Part shown: in pieces, positions 1 to 6,368 of the stretch
Layout of the letters: every line of letters starts with the position of its first letter
How positions within the stretch are numbered: position 1 is the first letter of the stretch
Assembly (NCBI GenBank): GCA_002384205.1
Contig: DGBH01000129.1
Span: 444 to 6,976 of the forward strand
From: Bacteroidetes bacterium UBA4009
GTDB taxonomy: Bacteria; Bacteroidota; Bacteroidia; NS11-12g; UBA9320
DNA: 6,533 nt
Reading direction: 5' to 3'
Notes under the pieces: generated by a model
The model's input: the letters and a program-made list of their open reading frames with translations, nothing else
The model's database searches: none
What the model was told of the DNA's origin: nothing
Position numbers and translations under genes: made by a program

Positions 1-604
<604 letters not shown>

Positions 605-625
605 CTAACTTAAATTTTAAAATGA

Positions 626-895
626 TTAAATGATTGCGAGAATATCTGATTCTCTCATAATTAATAAATCTTTACCTTCTACGTTTAGCTCTGTACCAGA
701 GTATTTACCGTACAATACAACGTCTCCTACCTTTACGGTGGTTGGCTCATCTACTTTACCTGGCCCTACTGCTAGTACAGTACCTTTTTGAGGCTTCTCT
801 TTTGCAGTATCCGGAATATAGATACCGCCTGCAGTTTTAGTTTCAGCTGCTGCTGGCTCTACCACAACTCTGTCTGATAATGGTTTTATGTTCAT
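626..895 (-). CDS. groES: 10 kDa co-chaperonin GroES
   Basis: GroES is the heptameric lid that caps the GroEL cavity. The 89-residue product has the family start ([13 protein letters not shown], residues 2-14), the mobile loop that docks on GroEL (about 17-34, containing GGIYIPD at 23-29), the [10 protein letters not shown] strand (38-47), [15 protein letters not shown] (55-69) and the C-terminal [13 protein letters not shown] (77-89). It is somewhat shorter than the 97-residue E. coli protein, mainly because the roof loop is compact (VDEPTT, 48-53). The GIYIPD loop replaces the GIVL of E. coli. The start is fixed by alignment with the family N-terminus. The leader is AT-rich with no Shine-Dalgarno sequence. 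groEL follows 27 bp downstream. The 204 bp upstream, after the secG terminator, must hold the promoter. I found no CIRCE element (TTAGCACTC-N9-GAGTGCTAA) there, so classical HrcA control is not supported by the sequence. Confidence 0.98.
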   Translation of the reverse strand: MNIKPLSDRVVVEPAAAETKTAGGIYIPDTAKEKPQKGTVLAVGPGKVDEPTTVKVGDVVLYGKYSGTELNVEGKDLLIMRESDILAII

Positions 896-1035
896 TTTAT
901 TTAATAACTAATTTATTGTTACAGCCCTACGTCTTCACACTCTATGCCACAGCGAAAAAAGGACAATTTTACACTCAAATGGACAAATAGGTATGCCCAA
1001 AAGTCAGTTAAACATGTTGTCGTGTCATTTTTGGC
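896..1035. other. groESL upstream region
   Basis: This is the non-coding stretch between the secG terminator and groES. Apart from the possible -24/-12 element, it contains GGACAA at 961-966 and again at 981-986 on the plus strand, exactly 20 bp apart. The second copy overlaps the downstream part of the candidate promoter. No CIRCE inverted repeat and no small ORF with a convincing start were found. Confidence 0.5.
983..1000 (-). promoter_or_regulatory. Possible -24/-12 (sigma-54-like) promoter element of groESL
   Basis: On the minus strand this reads TTGGGCATACCTATTTGT. It resembles the sigma-54 pattern TGGCA-N7-TTGC: GG, then CA, then a T-rich block ending in TTTG at about the right spacing, but with an extra G in the -24 part and TTTGT in place of TTGCT. 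It lies about 88 bp upstream of the groES ATG, which would leave a leader of roughly 75 nt. A sigma-54 activator is encoded in the neighbouring operon, which makes the reading attractive but does not prove it. I saw no convincing Bacteroidota housekeeping promoter (TTG-N19-TAnnTTTG) in the same gap. This is a weak call from pattern matching by eye. Confidence 0.3.
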
Positions 1036-1067
1036 AAAAAAAAGGCAGTATCCGTAAATACTGCCTT
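1036..1067 (-). terminator. Rho-independent terminator of the activator-lptE-TPR-secG operon
   Basis: A perfect 10-bp stem (AAGGCAGTAT at 1042-1051 pairing with ATACTGCCTT at 1058-1067) encloses a 6-nt loop. In the minus direction it is followed at once by a run of eight T (the A run at 1036-1043 on the plus strand). It begins 32 bp after the secG stop and points the same way as secG. It separates the operon from groESL, so groES needs its own promoter between here and 895. The plus strand has no comparable T run after the stem, so it is unidirectional. Confidence 0.92.
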
Positions 1068-1073
1068 GTCTAT

Positions 1074-1090
1074 AAAGGAATAATTCCTTT
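1074..1090. repeat. 17-bp near-perfect palindrome after secG
   Basis: AAAGGAAT-a-ATTCCTTT is an inverted repeat with 8-bp arms around a single central base, located between the secG stop and the terminator hairpin. The one-base loop makes it a poor RNA hairpin unless two or three inner pairs open. It may simply add to the terminator or transcript-end structure, or be an operator-like palindrome. There is no evidence of function beyond its symmetry. Confidence 0.4.
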
Positions 1091-1099
1091 CAAATAATT

Positions 1100-1483
1100 T
1101 TATTCTGGTAAAGCTGCATCTTGACCTTCTGTCGCAGTTTCTACACCAGCTGGTGCAGCTTCGCTAACGGGAGGTGCGGTTACACCTGCCGCAGGTGCAG
1201 GTTCTGAAATCGTTGACGATTCTGCGACTCTCTCTAAGAACGCATTTTGCTCTTCAACTGTTTGCGTATAAACAAATCTACTTCCAAGAGCTAAAACAAA
1301 CATTGCAATAGCTAGAGTCCAAGTAGCTTTTTCTATAAATTCATTTGTTTTTTTAACTCCTGCTATTTGGTTAGCTGCCGAAAAATTAGCTGCGATTCCT
1401 CCACCTTTTGGATTTTGAATAAGTACTGCTAAGATTAATAATACAGCAGAAATGCTCGCTAGTATGATGAATGTGGTAAACAT
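1100..1483 (-). CDS. secG: Preprotein translocase subunit SecG
   Basis: SecG is the small auxiliary inner-membrane subunit of the SecYEG channel and assists SecA-driven export. The 127-residue protein has two membrane segments (about residues 3-22 and 54-72) separated by a cytoplasmic loop carrying the signature LIQNPKGGGIAANF (21-34) and the NQIAGVKKTNEFIEKATW region (38-55). After TM2 comes a low-complexity tail of about 50 residues rich in Ala, Pro and Glu (AESSTISEPAPAAG..., from about 87). E. coli SecG is about 110 residues; the extra length here is this disordered tail. The ATG lies 3 bp after the stop of the TPR gene, so it is co-transcribed with it and probably translationally coupled. 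It is the last gene of its operon; a strong terminator follows. Confidence 0.95.
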   Translation of the reverse strand: MFTTFIILASISAVLLILAVLIQNPKGGGIAANFSAANQIAGVKKTNEFIEKATWTLAIAMFVLALGSRFVYTQTVEEQNAFLERVAESSTISEPAPAAGVTAPPVSEAAPAGVETATEGQDAALPE

Positions 1484-1486
1484 ATT

Positions 1487-2614
1487 TTAAATTTCTTTTT
1501 GTTGTTGTTCTATCTCCGTGATTCGGGCGGCAAAATACGCTGATTTACTAGGATTTTGCAAACTTAATTTCTCATAGGCAATTTTTGCCTTGTCTAGATA
1601 CCCTTGTTTTACATAAAGGCTTGCTAATGTTTCGCTTAGCACATCCATATTGTCGTGTATGCTTTCTTCTGCTTTTGCCGTTACATTATAAAATGTTGCG
1701 TTTTTTATAGGACGGGAACGCTTTGTAGCCAAAAACTGATCTAATAATTCCTGAACCTTATCAGGTGATTTGAAGTTTTCTTTGGACTTAGCAATAACCG
1801 CATCATCATGCTCAATATTATTAAGCCAATATAAGAAATCATGCTCTTTGGTATCATGTGTTGCTTTCTCTTCAATAATCCTAGTAAGTTCTTTTTCAGG
1901 ATCATAAATAACCATGTCAAAGGGTAGCTCTACTCTTTTATTCTCCTTTGGTTTTTCTAAGGCAGGCAGCTCTTTAATCGGGTCATATACTACAATCGAA
2001 TCGAAGTCCACACTGGTCTTGTGGTTATCCTCCGTTTCCACCACCAATTCTTCCTCTGATATTTCTAAATTCTGGTCCAAATCTGAAACATAAACCATTT
2101 CTGAGACTATAACAAGTTCCTCATCTGCTACCGTTTCATTAGCATCTACAATCTCAGTGTTTTCTTCTAATGTTGATTCTAGCAGCACCTCTACTGCCAC
2201 CAAACGATCTTGTACCTCTAAAACCGAATTCGAGACAGTTAGGTCGTCAAGTTGAATTTCTTCCTTAACTGTCAAATCCATAGCCTCTACAACCTCATCG
2301 ACATCCTTTGACTCCTCATAGAACACTGCCTTATTCTCCTTTTTAACCTTATTTTCTACATCTGATTCCAATAATAATGACGGAGTATGCATCAATTCAA
2401 AAAGTTGCTCTCTACGACCAGAATAAGTAGCTGCCAAGCGTAGTGTTTTATTTTTTAGATATGAATTTTCATTGGTATATGCACGTGCTAGCAGCATACG
2501 GTAACTTGCACACCATGGCTTATTTTTTACTTCTTTAGCTAGGGCTGTAATTTCTATCTCACCTAGCTCATCAAGCCTTTGTACATAGGATGATATTTCG
2601 AAGGATGCTATCAC
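1487..2614 (-). CDS. Acidic protein with C-terminal TPR-like segment, conserved hypothetical
   Basis: This is a 375-residue protein of unknown function with no signal peptide or membrane segment, so it is predicted to be cytoplasmic. It has three parts. An N-terminal helical region (about 1-80) contains an ALAKEVKNKPWCASYRML stretch. A very acidic, Val/Glu-rich middle (about 82-205) is probably disordered. A C-terminal part (about 255-370) carries a helix-turn-helix pair of TPR character (LSETLASLYVKQGYLDKAKI, 326-345, then YEKLSLQNP, 347-355). A motif V(V/I)YDPxKEL occurs twice, at 208-216 and 235-243. The start codon is GTG at 2614-2612: it overlaps the lptE stop as GTGA, an in-frame TAA lies 18 bp upstream, and the next Met is residue 40. 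It sits between lptE and secG with almost no spacing. From memory, Bacteroidota encode TPR proteins with this C-terminal pattern next to secG, but I know of no assigned function. An adaptor or assembly role is only a guess. Confidence 0.88.
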   Translation of the reverse strand: MIASFEISSYVQRLDELGEIEITALAKEVKNKPWCASYRMLLARAYTNENSYLKNKTLRLAATYSGRREQLFELMHTPSLLLESDVENKVKKENKAVFYEESKDVDEVVEAMDLTVKEEIQLDDLTVSNSVLEVQDRLVAVEVLLESTLEENTEIVDANETVADEELVIVSEMVYVSDLDQNLEISEEELVVETEDNHKTSVDFDSIVVYDPIKELPALEKPKENKRVELPFDMVIYDPEKELTRIIEEKATHDTKEHDFLYWLNNIEHDDAVIAKSKENFKSPDKVQELLDQFLATKRSRPIKNATFYNVTAKAEESIHDNMDVLSETLASLYVKQGYLDKAKIAYEKLSLQNPSKSAYFAARITEIEQQQKEI

Positions 2615-3120
2615 CAGTTGATTGCGGCTTTATTGAAAATAATTTGTATGAGCATATCCGAAATATCATTGACCAATTCCGTTTCAACTTGACTAAAATC
2701 TTTAGCCGCGTCGAAGTCCTGAAAATTAGTGAAGGATTGTTCAAAAGCACTCTTGGGATCTTTCTCACTGACTAACTTTACATTTACCGTAATCGTCAAT
2801 CTATTGAGCGAAGCATTATCTGTATTTTGTGCTGATATTGGAGCCACTGTAAAACCAGTAACATTCCCCGAAAACTTGAAATCTCCGTCGTTTTCTGTGA
2901 TACTTAAACTCGTTTCAGAAATAAACTTTTGTTTTAACTTTTCCGTTATCGTTTGACTTAATAATGGGGAAACTATAGGCGCACTATTCTCAAAAAAAGA
3001 AACCGAGAATGTCTTCACCTTAGGATCTATAGATGTTCCACTAAAGCCGTAAAACCCACACGAATTCAGAAGCATCATTGATGCAAATACGAATGTAGAA
3101 AGTTTAATTATCGATTTCAT
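2611..3120 (-). CDS. lptE: LPS-assembly lipoprotein LptE
   Basis: LptE is the outer-membrane lipoprotein that plugs the LptD barrel and helps deliver lipopolysaccharide to the cell surface. The 169-residue product opens with a lipoprotein signal peptide (MKSIIK, then a hydrophobic core) ending in a lipobox LNSC, with Cys21 as the lipidation site. Right after it comes CGFYGFSGTSI, typical of Bacteroidota LptE. The rest fits the alpha/beta fold: LSQTITEKLKQKFIS helix (about 54-68), FSGNVTGFTV strand (83-92), the RLTITVNVKLVSE strand (107-119) and a long C-terminal helix (VETELVNDISDMLIQIIF). The assignment rests on the family appearance plus position; LptE diverges strongly between phyla. The ATG lies inside the end of the upstream activator gene (17-bp overlap), and its TGA overlaps the GTG of the next gene by 4 bp, so it is embedded in a translationally coupled operon. 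No LptD gene is in the window. Confidence 0.9.
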   Translation of the reverse strand: MKSIIKLSTFVFASMMLLNSCGFYGFSGTSIDPKVKTFSVSFFENSAPIVSPLLSQTITEKLKQKFISETSLSITENDGDFKFSGNVTGFTVAPISAQNTDNASLNRLTITVNVKLVSEKDPKSAFEQSFTNFQDFDAAKDFSQVETELVNDISDMLIQIIFNKAAINW

Positions 3121-4366
3121 ATTGCTTTATTTTACGGTACAATGTTCGTTCGGAAATGCCTAGTTCTTGTGCTGCTTTTTTGCGACGTCCACTGTTTTTA
3201 AGTAATGCTTTTCTAATTAATTCTTCTTCTTTGGCTTCTAGCGAAAGTACTTCATTCTCTCCAACCGTATCGCGATCATCAATTACAAAATGTTCATCCA
3301 AGTCTTCATTATGCACATTCCCATTCACCGTGGGATAGGAGTTATTCGTGTATCCTGTTTTTTCTAATTGAGTGCCTTTCTGCCCAATAACACGGGGCAC
3401 CGAAGAGTTAGAATTATCCCTAAAATCTTCATTTGATTGATTATTGTCTACTAAGCCAAAAACTACTTTACGCAGTTCTGAAACATCTTTTTTAAGGTCA
3501 ATCAATACTTTATAAAATATATCTCTTTCGGAGACATCTGAGTGTTCAGACTTTTCTCTGTACAATGCAGGTAAATTATTATCTGCTCTAGCAGGCAAGT
3601 ACTTTAATATAGTAGTTGCATCAATGGGGTGTCCTTGTTCTAGAACAGAGATTTGCTCCGCAATATTTTTGATCTGACGAATATTACCTGGCCAACGATA
3701 ATTCATAAGCACTTGCTCACCATCTAGTGAAAGTTCTAGTGGTTCACTTCTGTATCTTTCGGTGGCATCAAAAGCGAATTTTTGGAACAAAAGGACCACA
3801 TCTCCAGGTCTATCGCGTAACGGGGGCACGGCAATCGGAAGCGTAGAAAGTCTATAATATAGGTCTTCTCTAAATTTTCCTTTCTCCACCTCTCCCATCA
3901 AGTCTTTGTTGGTAGCTGTAATAATCCGCACATCCGTTTTCATTACCTTACTGCTACCTACCCTGATATACTCTCCGTTTTCTAAAACGCGCAGCAATCT
4001 ACTTTGTGTTTCTAAGGGTAGTTCGCCTACCTCATCTAGAAATAATGTTCCGCCATTTACACTTTCAAAATAGCCTTTTCTGCTATCCATTGCACCTGTA
4101 AATGCTCCCTTATCATGACCAAAAAGCTCAGAATTAATCGTGCCTTCTGGCAATGCCCCACAGTTGATGGCGATAAACGGACCATGTTTTCGAGGACTTA
4201 ATTGATGTATTATTTTAGAAAAAGACTCCTTTCCACTTCCACTCTCACCTTGAATATAAACCGTAAGTTCAGTTGGGGCCACGCGCATTGCGGTTTGCAG
4301 GGCATAGTGTAGCTTAGGTGAGTTCCCTATGATACCAAATCGTTGTTTTACTTGTTGTAAATCCAT
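3104..4366 (-). CDS. Sigma-54-dependent activator (AAA+ enhancer-binding protein, Fis-type HTH), no receiver domain
   Basis: This 420-residue bacterial enhancer-binding protein would use ATP hydrolysis to open sigma-54 RNA polymerase promoters. The AAA+ domain fills about 10-260. It has Walker A GESGSGKE (40-47), the sigma-54-contacting GAFTGA loop (87-92), Walker B GGTLFLDE (105-112, Asp111/Glu112), FREDLYYRL with Arg166 and Arg172 as candidate arginine fingers (165-173), PPLRDRPGD (181-189) and the sensor-II region WPGNIRQIKN (225-234). A poorly conserved linker (about 262-375) follows, Ser/Asn/Asp-rich after a likely coiled coil (about 280-308). The Fis-type HTH lies at about 380-418 (NSGRRKKAAQELGISERTLYRKI). 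There is no N-terminal receiver, GAF or PAS domain: the AAA+ module begins within about 12 residues of Met1, so activity would be set by expression level, the linker or a partner, as in PspF-type regulators. All catalytic motifs are intact. Its stop lies within lptE (17-bp overlap), making it first gene of the envelope operon. Confidence 0.95.
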   Translation of the reverse strand: MDLQQVKQRFGIIGNSPKLHYALQTAMRVAPTELTVYIQGESGSGKESFSKIIHQLSPRKHGPFIAINCGALPEGTINSELFGHDKGAFTGAMDSRKGYFESVNGGTLFLDEVGELPLETQSRLLRVLENGEYIRVGSSKVMKTDVRIITATNKDLMGEVEKGKFREDLYYRLSTLPIAVPPLRDRPGDVVLLFQKFAFDATERYRSEPLELSLDGEQVLMNYRWPGNIRQIKNIAEQISVLEQGHPIDATTILKYLPARADNNLPALYREKSEHSDVSERDIFYKVLIDLKKDVSELRKVVFGLVDNNQSNEDFRDNSNSSVPRVIGQKGTQLEKTGYTNNSYPTVNGNVHNEDLDEHFVIDDRDTVGENEVLSLEAKEEELIRKALLKNSGRRKKAAQELGISERTLYRKIKQYEIDN

Positions 4367-4374
4367 GAATCGAA

Positions 4375-4410
4375 CTGCAAAAATGGCAGATTTTTTTACA
4401 ATGTGGCAGA
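4375..4410. promoter_or_regulatory. 20-bp-spaced TGGCAGA direct repeats upstream of the activator gene
   Basis: TGGCAGA occurs at 4384-4390 and again at 4404-4410, exactly 20 bp apart (about two helical turns), separated by an A/T tract. The first copy is also half of an imperfect inverted repeat CTGC-N7-GCAG (4375-4389). The block ends 9 bp upstream of the activator ATG, a plausible place for an operator, for example autoregulation by the enhancer-binding protein, or for leader RNA structure. No clear -24/-12 or -33/-7 promoter accompanies it, so its role is not established. Confidence 0.4.
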
Positions 4411-4519
4411 GTTTTCGATTAAATTATTCGTCTATTGGGATAAACACAATTAAGTGAAATCCTAAACTACACTAGAAGCGTTGTTTTTGCTCTGATATCT
4501 CTAACCTCAATCTACCGTA

Positions 4520-4536
4520 ATCCTTTATTCAAGGAT
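4520..4536 (-). terminator. Weak hairpin after sppA (possible transcript end)
   Basis: ATCCTT (4520-4525) and AAGGAT (4531-4536) pair as a 6-bp stem with a 5-nt loop, starting 9 bp after the sppA stop. No T run follows on either strand, so it lacks the usual intrinsic-terminator signature and may only protect the 3' end of the sppA transcript. Read-through into the activator operon remains possible. Confidence 0.3.
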
Positions 4537-4545
4537 GAAAAATAC

Positions 4546-6339
4546 TTAGTGTAGCGAATAATTTTTAACCGAAATATCGAACGGCATGATGGCCTGTACA
4601 CTGTGTTTTGTGCCGAATTTCTCAAACTCTGACAAATAATGAGCATAGCTCTCAAATCCTGTGTACTTAGCCATTTCTTTGACCTTGGATTGGAATGAAG
4701 TATTGCCACTCATTTTATTGACAATAAGCTCTAACTGATCTTTAACTTTAGGATATTCCTTTAGCTTATATTCCGTAATATTTGCTTCTTTAGCTGCGAT
4801 TTCAATTGCTTTCTCAAGACCACCAAGCTCATCTACTAGCCCAACTTCCTTTGCCATAACACCTGTCCATACACGGCCTTGTGCTACTTCATGCACTTGC
4901 TCTTTAGTCATCTTACGCCCTTCGGCAACTCTTGAAAGAAAAGTATCGTATATTTTATCGATAATAGATTCTATGTATTCTCTCTCTTCAAGAGTCATAT
5001 CTCTATCTATTCTACCAATATCAGAATGTTTGCCTGTGCCCACATATTCAAACTCAATACCTAATTTATCGTTTAGTAATTTCTGCGCATTAGGAATAAG
5101 TCCAAAGACACCAATAGATCCCGTTATTGTAGTAGGCTCTGCAACTATTTTGCGCGCGGGAGTAGCTATGTAATAACCTCCACTAGCAGCAACATCACTC
5201 ATACTTACAATTAATGGTTTTGCAGCTGAAAGCAGCTTAGCTTCTCGCCAGATAATATCCGAAGCTAGTGAACTGCCCCCTCTACTATCAATTCGAAGGA
5301 CCACCGCTTTTACTTTATTGTCAAGACGAACATTTTTTAGGGTTTCTGCTAAATCATCCGCAGCTATTTGAGTACCGTCACCTTTACCTCCAATAATATC
5401 ACCCGATGCATATACTACCGCAACTCTATCGCTTCCGCTGCCTAAGTCTTCTAGTGACTTCGCATATTTTTGTTCGGAGATAAGTGGCACTTTATGATCG
5501 TCTTTCACGCCCATTCGTTTTTTCATAGCACTGTAAAACTGATCTCTGTATGCAACTGCATCTATATAACCGTTTGATTTAAAATCATTAACCGATTTCA
5601 TTTTCAACTCATCTGCATCCGCTTTTAATTTGGCGACATCTATTTTTCTTGACTTCGAAATCTTAGCCAATGTTTCGTTAAAAACAGAATTGATGTAAAT
5701 TTCTATTTGCTCCTTGTTCTCAGGGCTTAAATTATTTCGTGTGTATGCTTCCACGGCACCTTTAAACTTACCCGCTCGCACTACTTGCATATTGACACCT
5801 AATTTCTCTAATGCGCCTGCAAAAAAAGTAACTTGAGCCACCATCCCGTTGAAAGCCATTTCACCTTCAGGATTAACAAAGACGCTATCGGCAACACTCG
5901 CCATGAAATAGGTAGGAAAGTAATAATAATCCGCGTAAGCATAAATAAACTTGCCCGTAGCTTTAAATTCTTCTAGCTTATTTCTAACTTCTGTAAGTTT
6001 AGCATAACCTGCCTCAAAGGTTGTTAAGTCAAGAATAATTCCCTTTATGTTATTATCTGTTTTTGCTTTATCAATGCTGCTTAAAATATCATTTAAACCT
6101 AAAGGCGATTGCTCATTGGGATTTAAAAGCGCTAAAGCGGCTAATGGGTTACCATCTTGAACTCTGTCTACAATGGGATAATTAAGCTTAAGCGTGAGCA
6201 CCGCGTCACTTGGCAACTCTTCTTGATCTGAGCTACTACTGGCAATGCCAACTACCGTTACAATAAGTAAGGTTAAAAGAATAATGCCGGCTATTATGTA
6301 GCCAATAGCTGATGCTAAAACAACTTTAAAAAAATTCAT
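4546..6339 (-). CDS. sppA: Signal peptide peptidase SppA, 67K type (S49 family)
   Basis: SppA is a membrane-anchored serine protease with a Ser/Lys dyad that degrades cleaved signal peptides and other membrane-associated peptides on the periplasmic side. The 597-residue length and duplicated S49 architecture mark the long, E. coli-like type. An N-terminal membrane anchor lies at about 7-32. The N-terminal S49 half (about 100-280) carries the general base Lys193 in GKFKGAVEAYTR (190-201). The C-terminal half (about 305-520) carries the nucleophile Ser386 in MSDVAASGGYYIATPA (380-395), followed by TITGSIGVFG (404-413). The strand motif usually written (N/D)SPGGS reads DSRGGS here (351-356), an Arg in place of Pro. 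The C-terminus (about 525-597) is a helical extension ending VKNYSLH. The ATG at 6339 immediately precedes the hydrophobic anchor and no better start is seen. It lies 29 bp downstream of the partial sorting-domain gene, so the two may share a transcript. Confidence 0.95.
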   Translation of the reverse strand: MNFFKVVLASAIGYIIAGIILLTLLIVTVVGIASSSSDQEELPSDAVLTLKLNYPIVDRVQDGNPLAALALLNPNEQSPLGLNDILSSIDKAKTDNNIKGIILDLTTFEAGYAKLTEVRNKLEEFKATGKFIYAYADYYYFPTYFMASVADSVFVNPEGEMAFNGMVAQVTFFAGALEKLGVNMQVVRAGKFKGAVEAYTRNNLSPENKEQIEIYINSVFNETLAKISKSRKIDVAKLKADADELKMKSVNDFKSNGYIDAVAYRDQFYSAMKKRMGVKDDHKVPLISEQKYAKSLEDLGSGSDRVAVVYASGDIIGGKGDGTQIAADDLAETLKNVRLDNKVKAVVLRIDSRGGSSLASDIIWREAKLLSAAKPLIVSMSDVAASGGYYIATPARKIVAEPTTITGSIGVFGLIPNAQKLLNDKLGIEFEYVGTGKHSDIGRIDRDMTLEEREYIESIIDKIYDTFLSRVAEGRKMTKEQVHEVAQGRVWTGVMAKEVGLVDELGGLEKAIEIAAKEANITEYKLKEYPKVKDQLELIVNKMSGNTSFQSKVKEMAKYTGFESYAHYLSEFEKFGTKHSVQAIMPFDISVKNYSLH

Positions 6340-6368
6340 GCTTTGAAATGATTACTAGGTTTGTTAAA

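Larger units (their letters stand above)
4367..4545. other. Intergenic region between sppA and the activator gene
   Basis: This 179-bp A/T-rich non-coding stretch must contain the promoter of the activator-lptE-TPR-secG operon if that operon is transcribed separately from sppA. It holds the TGGCAGA repeats near the activator start and a small hairpin near the sppA stop. I could not identify a full Bacteroidota promoter (TTG then TAnnTTTG at 19-21 bp spacing); TAGTTTAG on the minus strand (about 4463-4470) is only a partial match without a -33 partner. No small ORF or RNA gene is evident. Confidence 0.6.

Noticed and set aside
896..1035. CIRCE (HrcA operator) upstream of groES
   Set aside because: I looked for TTAGCACTC-N9-GAGTGCTAA on both strands and found only isolated GAGTGT/GTGTGA fragments with no paired arm.
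2590..2956. Short plus-strand open frames over lptE
   Set aside because: They are antisense to lptE, which has a clear lipobox and family pattern. They show no start context or recognisable sequence.
3156..3338. 60-codon plus-strand open frame over the activator C-terminus
   Set aside because: It is antisense to the HTH-coding region and Ser-rich, as expected of an antisense reading of that stretch.
4512..4709. 65-codon minus-strand open frame
   Set aside because: It is an alternative frame of the sppA 3' end with basic, unpatterned sequence.
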